In this document: positions 1-5,822 of the stretch, piece after piece
Layout of the letters: every line of letters begins with the position of its first letter
Numbering within the stretch: position 1 is the first letter of the stretch
Source of the DNA: Collinsella sp.
GTDB lineage: Bacteria; Actinomycetota; Coriobacteriia; Coriobacteriales; Coriobacteriaceae
Reading direction: 5' to 3'
DNA: 7,871 bases
NCBI GenBank assembly: GCA_014871665.1
Contig: WGSL01000077.1
Location: 1 to 7,871 of the forward strand
Notes under the pieces: model-generated
Seen by the model: the letters and a program-made list of their open reading frames with translations, nothing else
What the model was told of the DNA's origin: nothing
Database searches by the model: none
Program-made: the position numbers and the translations under genes

Positions 1-372
1 CGCCCGCACGGCCTCCGAGCGCTTCAGCGCAACGCGGATCCGTGCGCACAACTCCTCAATCGCAAACGGCTTGGTCAGGTAATCGTCGGCGCCGGCATCG
101 AGCCCGGCCACCTTGTCCATCACGGCATCTCGCGCGGTGACCATAATCACCGGCACATCCTTGTGCTTGCGTACGCGCCGCAGGACCTCCATGCCGTTGA
201 GCTGCGGCAACAACACGTCGAGCAGAATCAGATCGTAGTCGCGCTCCAGCGCCAGGTCCACGGCGGTGCGGCCGTCGGCGGCGTGCTCCACCTGGTAGCC
301 CTCGTGCTCCAGCTCGAGCGTCACAAAGCGGGCGATTTTCTCCTCGTCCTCTACGATCAGGATCCGTGCCAT
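1..372 (-). CDS. OmpR-family response regulator, receiver domain (3' end beyond window)
   Basis: The first 124 residues form a complete CheY-like receiver domain of a two-component response regulator. Acidic pocket residues E8 and D9 lie in the opening ILIVEDEEK strand, the phospho-acceptor is D52 in LILLDVLLP, the switch Thr is T79 in MVTARD, and the conserved Lys is K101 in DYLTKPF. The ADDYLTKPF motif and following helix are typical of OmpR/PhoB-type regulators, so a winged-helix DNA-binding domain is expected beyond the left edge; that part is inferred, not seen. The ATG at 372 is preceded by a G-rich ribosome-binding stretch (GGGGGC) and lies only 18 bp after the stop of the upstream DUF4342-like gene, so the two are probably co-transcribed. 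A partner histidine kinase is not visible and may lie further downstream on the minus strand. The regulator's targets cannot be told from the receiver domain. Confidence 0.95.
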   Translation of the reverse strand, partial: MARILIVEDEEKIARFVTLELEHEGYQVEHAADGRTAVDLALERDYDLILLDVLLPQLNGMEVLRRVRKHKDVPVIMVTARDAVMDKVAGLDAGADDYLTKPFAIEELCARIRVALKRSEAVRA

Positions 373-390
373 GCGTGCCCCCGTCTGCGA

Positions 391-933
391 TTACTTGTCG
401 TCGTTCAGATTTTGCTTGATGTCGTCCGCGGCATCAGCGGCGTGATTCATAAGGTTGTTGATGCTGCCGGGCACGTCGCCGTCGCTGTCGATGCGGTAGC
501 GCATGCCAAAGAACAGGCCAATCAGCATCAGCCAAATCGTAGCGCCCCAGGCAAACAGGGCGATGATGGGGATCAGGATGGGGATGTTGAGGATGATCGC
601 ATCGCGGCGCGTGGCGATAAACTTGGTGTCCAGGCTCAGGCGGAAGAGCTTTTTGAGGTACTCCCATACGCTGTCCATCTTCTTGGAGAAGTCGGTCTTT
701 TCGCTCGACTTCTCGTAGGCGGCCTGCGCGGCGACCATCTCGGCTGAGGGCTCATCGACTGGCGCGGACTCGGTGGCGGCGTGCGCCGACGTGGTCTGCG
801 TCTTGCCCTGCGACTCGAGCCAAATGATGGCGTCCAAAACGTTGCCGTCGGCGGCGTCGAGCGCGGCCTTGGCATCGGTGTAGCTCACGTTGCACTTGGT
901 GCGGATGGTTTCAACTTTTTCGAGGTCGTCCAT
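391..933 (-). CDS. DUF4342-like protein: UBA/TS-N-type domain plus membrane segment
   Basis: This is a 180-residue protein. Residues 1-43 form a three-helix UBA/TS-N-like module (LEKVETIRTKCNVSYTDAKA, then ALDAADGNVLDAIIWLE), resembling the N-terminal domain of EF-Ts and DUF4342 proteins. A polar Ala/Ser/Glu-rich linker spans about 44-85, followed by an amphipathic helix at about 86-105. A hydrophobic region at about 112-144 (IILNIPILIPIIALFAWGAT onward to LIGLFFG) is one or two membrane passes. The tail is short, acidic and polar. The arrangement of UBA-like head, linker and hydrophobic C-terminal half matches DUF4342 proteins, whose function is unknown. The ATG at 933 has a good Shine-Dalgarno (AAAGGAC) about 6-8 nt upstream. 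It is the first gene of an apparent operon with the OmpR-type regulator, which suggests, but does not show, a role in envelope or stress sensing. The domain match is by eye. Confidence 0.88.
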   Translation of the reverse strand: MDDLEKVETIRTKCNVSYTDAKAALDAADGNVLDAIIWLESQGKTQTTSAHAATESAPVDEPSAEMVAAQAAYEKSSEKTDFSKKMDSVWEYLKKLFRLSLDTKFIATRRDAIILNIPILIPIIALFAWGATIWLMLIGLFFGMRYRIDSDGDVPGSINNLMNHAADAADDIKQNLNDDK

Positions 934-1056
934 GACCTGTCCTTTCGTTCGATGGGCGCGACGCCGGACGATTTGCCCGGGCGCGAGCGTTGCGTTCGGC
1001 GGTCTGCGTTGCGCGGCGCCGCCCCGCCCCGCCCTTGGTCGAACTCTATAGTGCAG

Positions 1057-1084
1057 GTTATAGATTAAGCGATTCTTGAGCCAA
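1057..1084 (-). promoter_or_regulatory. Possible sigma-70-type promoter for the DUF4342/regulator operon
   Basis: On the minus strand TTGGCT (1084-1079) and TATAAC (1062-1057) are separated by 16 bp. They lie about 125-150 bp upstream of the ATG at 933. A second TATAG block overlaps at 1047-1051, so the exact -10 is uncertain. Between this site and the gene the DNA is extremely G+C-rich (C-runs at 1021-1034) and shows nothing else. Inferred from hexamer matches only. Confidence 0.35.
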
Positions 1085-1193
1085 GATTAATGTTGGATGA
1101 GTTTTTGGGTGGCGGTGGGCACAGGCAGCGTCCGAGGCAAGCGCAGGCCGAGCGGCTAGAGCCCAAGCGTAAATTTGTGTCCGCACGGCGAGA

Positions 1194-1199
1194 TATACT
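1194..1199 (+). promoter_or_regulatory. Candidate -10 box (TATACT) for the metallophosphoesterase at 1319
   Basis: TATACT is a 5/6 match to the -10 consensus and is the best such site between 934 and 1318. No good -35 hexamer sits 17 bp upstream: AAATTT occupies that position, and TTGTGT lies only 13 bp away. Transcription from here would give a leader of about 113 nt before the GTG at 1319. Weak evidence because of the missing -35. Confidence 0.35.
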
Positions 1200-1240
1200 T
1201 TTGAGTATGTTGAGAGGGCGTGGCAGGACAAAGATGCCTG

Positions 1241-1281
1241 GCGCCCGTGAAATCAGAGGCTCCGCAGCGGCGCACGGGTGC
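1241..1281 (+). other. Leader hairpin upstream of the 1319 gene
   Basis: GCGCCCGTG (1241-1249) pairs with CACGGGTGC (1273-1281) as a 9-bp stem with one G:U pair and a 23-nt loop. It lies in the presumed 5' leader, 37 nt before the GTG start and outside the Shine-Dalgarno, so it does not obviously block translation. It has no U-tract and is not a terminator. In a G+C-rich genome such a stem may arise by chance. Confidence 0.3.
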
Positions 1282-1318
1282 AAACAGGCGAGGCTTCGAC
1301 ACAAACAGGGGGTCATAA

Positions 1319-2080
1319 GTGCATATCTACGCCATGAGTGACATTCACGGATGCTTGGACGCTTTTAAAGCGTCGCTTTCCACCATCGACCTCGAGGCCG
1401 AGGACTCCAAGCTGGTCCTGTTGGGTGATTACTGCGACCGAGGTCCCGATTCGCTCGGGGTCTTCGAACTCGTTATGGACTTGCAAAAACGTTACGGCGA
1501 TCGCGTCGTGGTGCTGCGCGGCAACCACGAGGAGATGCTCCTCGAGTACATTGATGAGGTAAACGATTCTAATTTTACGCAGGCATGGATACTTGCCGAC
1601 AGCAATCTGGCAACGGCCAAGAGCTTCCTAGATGCCGAGGCATTCAAGCACGTTAAGCACCTGCTGAGGCTCAGGAAGTTCGAGGAGGCCTACGGCTTTA
1701 CGGTTGAGCGTATAAAAGCCGAGCATGCGGACGTCATCGCGTGGGTTCGCAAACTCCCTTACTTTTACGAGAGCCCCTTTGGCCAGGTCTTTGTGCACGC
1801 CGGCGTTGACGAGGAAGCCGGGGAGTACTGGAAGCTCGGCACGCCTGACGTGTCATTTGTCACGATGCCGCCCGATTACGTGGGGCATAAGTTCTATCTG
1901 GATGTTATTGCCGGGCACATCAACACCGAGGCGGTCTCGGGCATTGCGGGCTACCACGGTATCTGGCATGACGGCGTCAGCCATTACTACATCGACGGGA
2001 ACGTAGTTCAGCGCGGCGAGGTCGTCGTGCTGAACTACGATTCGGAGACGGAGAAGTACAGCGGGCGAGGACTGGAGTAG
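1319..2080 (+). CDS. PPP-type metallophosphoesterase (Ser/Thr phosphatase / ApaH-like)
   Basis: This 253-residue calcineurin-like phosphoesterase shows the full metal-binding motif series of the PPP branch: SDIHG (D8, H10), LLGDYCDRGPDS (D37, D40, R41), LRGNHEEML (N69, H70), VHAGVD (H160) and IAGHINT (H200). These ligate a two-metal centre that hydrolyses phosphomonoesters or dinucleoside polyphosphates. The DRG and LRGNHE forms are those of bacterial PrpA/PrpE-like protein phosphatases and ApaH, and the length fits that group. The substrate cannot be assigned from sequence. The GTG at 1319 is chosen because AGGGGG (1307-1312) lies 6 nt upstream and the N-terminal strand HIYAMSDIHG needs it; ATG 1334 would cut into that strand and has no Shine-Dalgarno. 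No signal peptide or membrane segment is seen, so it is cytoplasmic. It converges with the 2092-2919 gene across 11 bp, leaving no room for a separate terminator. Confidence 0.93.
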   Translation: MHIYAMSDIHGCLDAFKASLSTIDLEAEDSKLVLLGDYCDRGPDSLGVFELVMDLQKRYGDRVVVLRGNHEEMLLEYIDEVNDSNFTQAWILADSNLATAKSFLDAEAFKHVKHLLRLRKFEEAYGFTVERIKAEHADVIAWVRKLPYFYESPFGQVFVHAGVDEEAGEYWKLGTPDVSFVTMPPDYVGHKFYLDVIAGHINTEAVSGIAGYHGIWHDGVSHYYIDGNVVQRGEVVVLNYDSETEKYSGRGLE

Positions 2081-2091
2081 GTCTGATTGCT

Positions 2092-2919
2092 TTACAGCCT
2101 GCGCAACGCCGCCTCAAGCCATTCATTCATTGCTTTAGTGTGATACGTTGTTTTCGGTTTAACAACTTGAAGCTTGATGCGGGTGCTGGCAGAACAGAGG
2201 AATTGTAAATGCAACGCACTTAAATCGCCTTTGTCCCACTTCTTAATATGTTGATACAGGCAATGGTATTCGTGCTGATCGCTGCTTAAAGCGTGAGCGA
2301 CATCAAGGTATGCGAGCACAGAGATGAGCACATGCCATTGCTGGTTTAAATTGTCGTGCGCGCTGTCGGTAAAGGGCTTGAGGGGATCGACTCGTGCAAT
2401 CGTATTGTCGCTATCATCAAACTGGTAGTGGTAATACCCCCCCTCATCGGGGCAGTCCTTGAGTCTGAGTTTGAGTGCGAAATAGAAGGCAACGTTCTCT
2501 GGCAGCTCTTTCTCAAGTTCTTCTGCTTCCTTGCCCGGTTTGCACTCTAGCCTGGAGAGAAGCTCTGCGCCCTCGGTACCAAGCAGCTTCATTGTCCTGT
2601 CTCTAAGGGGCATTTTGGTGTCGATAATTACGGGGCTAGCCAGATTTTCGAGAATGCGTTCGGCTGTCTTGGGTTTGTCGTCGCTAAGATCTTCCAACGC
2701 GCATATGGTTTTACCCAGCCTATAGGCAGGGTCAGAGTTGCTGCTTTTGGGATAATAGTCGCAAGGCGCGTTACACCATCCAATGAAGCTCTTGACACCT
2801 ATTCCTATTGGGTGATTGATATGAAAATTTTCGGTCGGGGATGCACTGTTGCGTACGCTGTCGACACGGTTGAAAAAGTCCTGAATATCGTTCAAATCGG
2901 CGAGCTTGTCTTCGTCCAT
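2092..2919 (-). CDS. Hypothetical protein, AT-rich orphan gene
   Basis: I do not recognise this 275-residue protein. It is soluble-looking, with no signal peptide or membrane helix. The N-terminal third includes SFIGWCNAPCDYYP (C49, C53) and a conserved-looking segment DPAYRLGKTICALEDL (about 63-78). The middle is charged and helical (KEAEELEKELPENVAFYFAL). It is followed by GYYHYQFDDSDNT and a His/Trp-rich helical C-terminal region (NQQWHVLISVLAYLDVAHAL, then HEYHCLYQHIKKW). Several Cys and His residues are scattered but form no clear zinc motif. The start at 2919 is supported by AAGGA 8 nt upstream and by a TATAAT box at 2954-2959. Base composition stands out: lines 2161-2280 contain 52 G+C of 120, whereas line 4561-4620 in gluQRS has 45 of 60. 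Together with the neighbouring palindrome this suggests recent acquisition. A defence or toxin role is possible for such isolated genes, but nothing in the sequence shows one. Confidence 0.8.
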   Translation of the reverse strand: MDEDKLADLNDIQDFFNRVDSVRNSASPTENFHINHPIGIGVKSFIGWCNAPCDYYPKSSNSDPAYRLGKTICALEDLSDDKPKTAERILENLASPVIIDTKMPLRDRTMKLLGTEGAELLSRLECKPGKEAEELEKELPENVAFYFALKLRLKDCPDEGGYYHYQFDDSDNTIARVDPLKPFTDSAHDNLNQQWHVLISVLAYLDVAHALSSDQHEYHCLYQHIKKWDKGDLSALHLQFLCSASTRIKLQVVKPKTTYHTKAMNEWLEAALRRL

Positions 2920-2953
2920 ATCCAGATTCCTTTCTCATCGGGAAGCATGTCTC

Positions 2954-2983
2954 ATTATAGGTGCGTTCGCGGTCGCGGTGACA
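2954..2983 (-). promoter_or_regulatory. Promoter of the 2092-2919 gene (perfect TATAAT)
   Basis: On the minus strand TATAAT (2959-2954) is a perfect -10 box, with a weak -35 (TGTCAC, 2983-2978) 18 bp upstream. The predicted transcription start near 2947 leaves a leader of about 28 nt containing the AAGGA ribosome-binding site, which is an ordinary geometry. The poor -35 suggests either modest activity or dependence on an activator. Confidence 0.6.
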
Positions 2984-3047
2984 GGCGGACGTGGGCGCCA
3001 GCGTGATTCCAGAGAAGGAAAATGACGGGGCTTCGGAACAGCCAAGA

Positions 3048-3234
3048 ATCAAGGTCTAATACTTTTCCCGAGAAGTGAACGAGCTAAATCGGACCCCCGA
3101 AGCACCGACACTTTAGAGGTGCCGTTTCCTGCGGTTTCGATGCTGAAATCCTGCGATTTTGCCGACGAAAAATGTGGATGCTTCAGGGGTCCAAAAACAG
3201 ACGTTCACTTCTCGGAAAAGTATTAGACCTCGAT
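3048..3234. repeat. 187-bp imperfect palindrome (MITE-like element or long RNA hairpin)
   Basis: Two arms pair over almost their full length. The outer arms 3048-3081 and 3202-3234 match except for one extra C (3069) and one mismatch (A3051/C3231); the uninterrupted ends read AGGTCTAATACTTTTC on the left arm. After a 9x9-nt internal loop, inner arms 3091-3114 and 3169-3192 match apart from C3098/A3185, C3105/A3178, C3111/A3172 and G3107/G3176. The centre (3115-3168) holds a direct repeat TCCTGCG (3127-3133 and 3149-3155) and a small AAATC-CTGC-GATTT hairpin. No gene is encoded within it. Every A:C mismatch becomes G:U on the minus strand, so a minus-strand RNA would fold better than a plus-strand one. 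It lacks a T-tract and is not a typical terminator. No clear target-site duplication flanks it. It could be a miniature inverted-repeat transposon or a dispersed intergenic hairpin repeat; copy number cannot be judged here. Confidence 0.85.
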
Positions 3235-3392
3235 AGCGGGGGATGGGGTGCCGGTGCAAAACGGCGTCAAGGGTTGGTCGAGCAGGCGGTTTCTCCATTG
3301 ATGTCCGCACGACATGGGACACTTTCCCTGCCGATTCGTTCTGTCGCGGCGGCATGTACCCAAACAACGACCCTCTAAGGAGTTCGATTTTG

Positions 3393-3632
3393 ATGAGTGA
3401 CAACACCAAGCATCTCGCAAAGAAGTGCGTTAAGGACGCGGGGCCGTGCCTCGCGCTGTGCTTTGCCGGCGCAGCGGTCGCGCTGCTGGCTGTTCTGGGG
3501 CCGTTCGACGTGCTCCGAAGTGCCGTCTCTCTGCACGTTTGCATGGCCCTTGCCGGCGCCATGATGACCGGCGGCGCGCTCGATCTGGTTTTTTGGGTGC
3601 TTGACCCGTTTGGATGGAAGAACGAGGGGTAA
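3393..3632 (+). CDS. Small two-helix membrane protein, 79 residues
   Basis: This is a hypothetical inner-membrane protein. Residues 1-16 are polar and Lys-rich (MSDNTKHLAKKCVKDAG). Two hydrophobic segments at about 18-38 (CLALCFAGAAVALLAVLG) and about 45-70 (VSLHVCMALAGAMMTGGALD to FWVL) form a helical hairpin, and the tail is short and charged (DPFGWKNEG). The positive N-terminus suggests both ends are cytoplasmic. A strong Shine-Dalgarno AAGGAG (3377-3382) lies 10 nt before ATG 3393 and 7 nt before an in-frame TTG at 3390; ATG is chosen, but TTG would add only one residue. The reading frame stays open upstream to 3243, but those codons have no ribosome-binding site and overlap the palindrome's flank. 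No family is recognised. It precedes the 3718 phosphoesterase by 85 bp with no terminator between, so co-transcription is possible. Confidence 0.72.
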   Translation: MSDNTKHLAKKCVKDAGPCLALCFAGAAVALLAVLGPFDVLRSAVSLHVCMALAGAMMTGGALDLVFWVLDPFGWKNEG

Positions 3633-3717
3633 GCCCTAAGGGATGGAAGGGTTGGAACAGTTAGCTTAGTGATTGTGCAAAATGTGGGCTAGCGACTTGC
3701 AGGGAAGTGGTAATCCG

Positions 3718-4443
3718 ATGACGGTCTATGTGACGGGCGACATCCACAGTGGGCTCGACATGCAAAAGCTCCGCGACTGGGAGCTTGGCGACAGTCTTAC
3801 CAGCGACGACTATCTCATCGTCGCCGGCGACTTTGGCTTTCCGTGGGATTTCTCTGCCGAGGAATGCGCCGACATCGCCTGGCTGGAGTCGCGCCCCTAT
3901 ACCGTGCTGTTCGTCGACGGCAACCACGAGCGTTTCGATCACTGGTCGGAGCGACCCATGGAGCTGTGGCACGGTGGGCTGACGCAGCGTCTGTCGGATA
4001 CCTCCCCCATACGGCGCTTGGCACGTGGCGAGGTTTTTGAGCTTGACGGTTCAACATTCTTTACCATGGGCGGTGCCACGAGCGTGGATAAGGAATACCG
4101 CATTCCCTATTCCAGCTGGTGGCCGCAGGAGCTGCCGGACGAGCGCAACTTTGAGGAGGCGCGGGCAAAGCTCGACAGCGTGGGTTGGAAGGTCGACTAC
4201 GTGATCACCCATACCTGCTCCACGCGCACGCTTTCGCCCACGCTCTATCCGGCACCCGGCTGGAATTGCCCCGACGTCGATCGACTTACGGCATTTTTCG
4301 ATGAGCTGGAAGATCGCTTGGACTACAAGCGCTGGTACTACGGGCATTTTCATCGCGACGCCAACCCGGCCGAGCGCCATACCGTGCTCTACGACTGTAT
4401 CGTTCGCCTGGGCGACGAACTCCAACCCTGGGATGTTGCGTAG
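3718..4443 (+). CDS. Calcineurin-like metallophosphoesterase (non-PPP type)
   Basis: This 241-residue protein has the five metal-ligand motifs of the calcineurin-like superfamily: TGDIHSG (D8, H10), VAGDFGFPWD (D38), VDGNHERFD (N69, H70), ITHTCS (H165) and YGHFHRD (H210, H212). It lacks the DRG motif of PPP phosphatases. Segments such as MELWHGGLTQR, GSTFFTMGGATS and SSWWPQELPDERNFEEA match a family often found in Firmicutes and actinobacterial genomes and prophages, annotated only as metallophosphoesterase. Its substrate is unknown. ATG 3718 is preferred because the protein then opens directly with the first beta strand (MTVYVTGDIH), with AGGGAAGTGG 7-17 nt upstream; an in-frame upstream TTG at 3673 would add 15 residues of no recognisable fold. 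It is cytoplasmic, with no signal or membrane segment. It converges with gluQRS across 15 bp, so the two 3' ends must be terminated inside the opposite gene or by Rho. Confidence 0.93.
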   Translation: MTVYVTGDIHSGLDMQKLRDWELGDSLTSDDYLIVAGDFGFPWDFSAEECADIAWLESRPYTVLFVDGNHERFDHWSERPMELWHGGLTQRLSDTSPIRRLARGEVFELDGSTFFTMGGATSVDKEYRIPYSSWWPQELPDERNFEEARAKLDSVGWKVDYVITHTCSTRTLSPTLYPAPGWNCPDVDRLTAFFDELEDRLDYKRWYYGHFHRDANPAERHTVLYDCIVRLGDELQPWDVA

Positions 4444-4458
4444 CGGCAAAGCGTTTGG

Positions 4459-5469
4459 CTACTCGGCCGTTATGGTGATGTTTTCCCGGTGTGCGCGGAT
4501 GACGTCCCAGCTAAAGTGCTCGACCAGTTGCTCGGCAGAGCGCGGCGTGGTGTCCGGCGCGATGCCCGTTTGCCCGGCGAGCCAGCCCAGCAGCGCCTCG
4601 GGTGTGCCAAAGCGGGCGCGGAGCTCGCCCAGGTCCAGATCGCGATCGCGCTTGGAAAGGCGGCGGCCGTCCGGCGACATAAGCAGCGGAATGTGCGCGT
4701 AGTGCGGCGTGGGAAGTCCCAGCAGATGCTGCAGATAGATCTGGCGCGGCGTGGAGCCAAGCAGGTCGCATCCGCGTACGATCTCGGTAACACCCATGGC
4801 GGCGTCGTCGACCACCACGGCCAGCTGATAGGCAAAAACGCCGTCGCTGCGGCGCACCAAAAAGTCGCCGCACTCGGTGGCGAGTGCCTCGCATTGGGCC
4901 CCGTACGTGCGGTCCACGAATTCGACCACATCGTCTGCGAGGTTATCGACGGAGGGCACGCGCAGGCGCGTGGCCGGGGCGCGCAGGGCACTGCGGCGGG
5001 CAACCTCTTCGGCAGAAAGACCTCGGCAGGCGCCGTGGTAGATGGGCGTGCCGTCGCTGGCGTGCGGCGCGCTTGCGGCGTGGAGCTCGGCACGCGTGCA
5101 AAAGCAGGGGTAGGTGAGGCCGGCGTCTTGCAGCTGATGCAAGGCACTCTCGTACAGGTCGAGGCGATCGTGCTGGTAGTAGGGGCCTTCGTCCCACTCG
5201 AGCCCCAACCAGGCTAGGTCGTCGATGAGCTGAGCGGCAAGTTCCGGGCGCTTACAGCGATCGTCCAGGTCCTCGATGCGCAACACGATGCTGCCGCCCT
5301 GGCTGCGGGCCGAAAGCCACGAGCACAGGCAGCTGAACACGTTGCCCAGGTGCATGCGGCCCGAGGGCGACGGGGCAAAACGGCCCACTACGGGTGCTGG
5401 AATGGAGGCGGGCTGCGTCGTTGGCGCATCCGCGGCGGGCGTTGCTATGTTGCGTGTTTTGATATCCAT
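4459..5469 (-). CDS. gluQRS: Glutamyl-queuosine tRNA(Asp) synthetase
   Basis: GluQRS activates glutamate with ATP and attaches it to the queuosine base at position 34 of tRNA(Asp). It is a paralogue of GluRS that keeps only the catalytic core. The 336 residues show the class I signatures HLGN (40-43, HIGH type) within FAPSPSGRMHLGN and LSKR (271-274, KMSKS type, K273). The zinc-binding set is C122, C124, Y144 and C148 (PCFCTRAEL and IYHGACR), diagnostic of GluQRS. There is no anticodon-binding domain, as expected from the short length (E. coli about 300 residues). The N-terminus carries about 26 extra Ala/Pro/Thr-rich residues before VVGRFAPSPSG. A GTG at codon 28 would remove them but has no Shine-Dalgarno. 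ATG 5469 also lacks one, but sits 7 nt after a TATACT box, suggesting leaderless translation. The enzyme implies that the organism makes or salvages queuosine. Confidence 0.95.
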   Translation of the reverse strand: MDIKTRNIATPAADAPTTQPASIPAPVVGRFAPSPSGRMHLGNVFSCLCSWLSARSQGGSIVLRIEDLDDRCKRPELAAQLIDDLAWLGLEWDEGPYYQHDRLDLYESALHQLQDAGLTYPCFCTRAELHAASAPHASDGTPIYHGACRGLSAEEVARRSALRAPATRLRVPSVDNLADDVVEFVDRTYGAQCEALATECGDFLVRRSDGVFAYQLAVVVDDAAMGVTEIVRGCDLLGSTPRQIYLQHLLGLPTPHYAHIPLLMSPDGRRLSKRDRDLDLGELRARFGTPEALLGWLAGQTGIAPDTTPRSAEQLVEHFSWDVIRAHRENITITAE

Positions 5470-5476
5470 GCGGACG

Positions 5477-5482
5477 AGTATA
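5477..5482 (-). promoter_or_regulatory. -10 box of gluQRS; predicted leaderless start
   Basis: On the minus strand TATACT (5482-5477) is followed by 7 nt and then the ATG of gluQRS, so the expected transcription start coincides with the A of the start codon. No Shine-Dalgarno fits between them. The best -35-like hexamer, GTGACG, is 21 bp upstream, further than usual, so -35 contact is weak or absent. Leaderless mRNAs are common in Actinobacteria. Confidence 0.6.
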
Positions 5483-5596
5483 GCGCGGGGCGCGATGGGG
5501 AGGCGTCACTGTGGTCCGCAAGTTGTCGAGGCCCCGCATTGCGTACGGCGGGCTGCAGGCTCGGTGCTTTGATTCCTGTCCATCAACTTGGCACCT

Positions 5597-5783
5597 TAGA
5601 CAACAGAAACCCCGGCAGCTCTTCGCAACTGCCGGGGTTTCCGCGGAAAAGGGGGACATGATCCTCGAGCGAACGGCAAAGGGGCAAACCGTTTTCGCTC
5701 AACTGCTTTATGCCCCTCGCTCGCCGGTTTAATCGGCTCACGCCGCGCCCACACAAAGCCGCTACACCTGTGACGGAGCTATG
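5597..5783 (-). ncRNA. Candidate small RNA or leader RNA ending at the terminator
   Basis: The terminator above needs a transcript, and none of the flanking genes supplies one. A minus-strand RNA from about 5783 to 5597 would be about 187 nt. It is rich in complementary segments. CGAGCG (5666-5671) pairs with CGCTCG (5718-5723), and AGGGGCA (5680-5686) pairs with TGCCCCT (5711-5717). Alternatively GAGCGAA (5667-5673) pairs with TTCGCTC (5694-5700) and CGG (5674-5676) with CCG (5689-5691). These two folds exclude each other. No open reading frame of note and no match to 6S RNA, tmRNA, SRP RNA, RNase P RNA or a T-box was recognised. It could also be a regulatory leader read through into gluQRS. 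Its existence is inferred. Confidence 0.35.
5606..5641 (-). terminator. Rho-independent terminator, 13-bp stem
   Basis: GAAACCCCGGCAG (5606-5618) and CTGCCGGGGTTTC (5629-5641) form a perfect 13-bp stem with a 10-nt loop. Read on the minus strand the stem is followed by TGTTGTCTAAGG, giving a U-rich run when joined to the stem's own UUUC. Read on the plus strand the sequence after the stem is CGCGGAAAA, with no U-tract. It therefore fits minus-strand termination better. It lies between divergent genes (gluQRS starts at 5469, the DUF2207 gene at 6026), so no annotated gene ends here. Confidence 0.75.
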
Positions 5784-5789
5784 AAGTGG

Positions 5790-5818
5790 TATCTATTGCC
5801 GGAGCGGAACTCGGCCAA
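5790..5818 (-). promoter_or_regulatory. Weak candidate promoter for the minus-strand RNA
   Basis: On the minus strand TTGGCC (5818-5813) lies 17 bp upstream of TAGATA (5795-5790). The -35 is reasonable and the -10 matches consensus poorly (3/6). It is included because its position would give a transcript ending at the 5606-5641 terminator. Confidence 0.25.
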
Positions 5819-5822
5819 AGAG

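Noticed and set aside
163..747. Long plus-strand open frame over the receiver-domain and DUF4342 genes
   Set aside because: It is the antisense of two convincing minus-strand genes; its product is low-complexity Val/His/Ala with no recognisable domain and no ribosome-binding site.
3048..3234. The palindrome read as a transcription terminator for neighbouring genes
   Set aside because: No T-tract follows either side, the arms are far longer than a terminator needs, and no gene ends beside it.
3048..3234. A CRISPR-like array or IS element with a transposase
   Set aside because: There are only two inverted arms with no regularly spaced direct repeats, and no transposase or integrase frame lies in or near it.
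3113..3562. Minus-strand open frame across the palindrome and the small membrane gene
   Set aside because: It starts inside the membrane-protein gene, has no Shine-Dalgarno, runs through the palindrome and encodes no recognisable fold.
4489..5217. A 242-codon plus-strand open frame inside gluQRS
   Set aside because: It is antisense to a gene with complete HIGH, KMSKS and zinc motifs; such frames are expected in very G+C-rich DNA.
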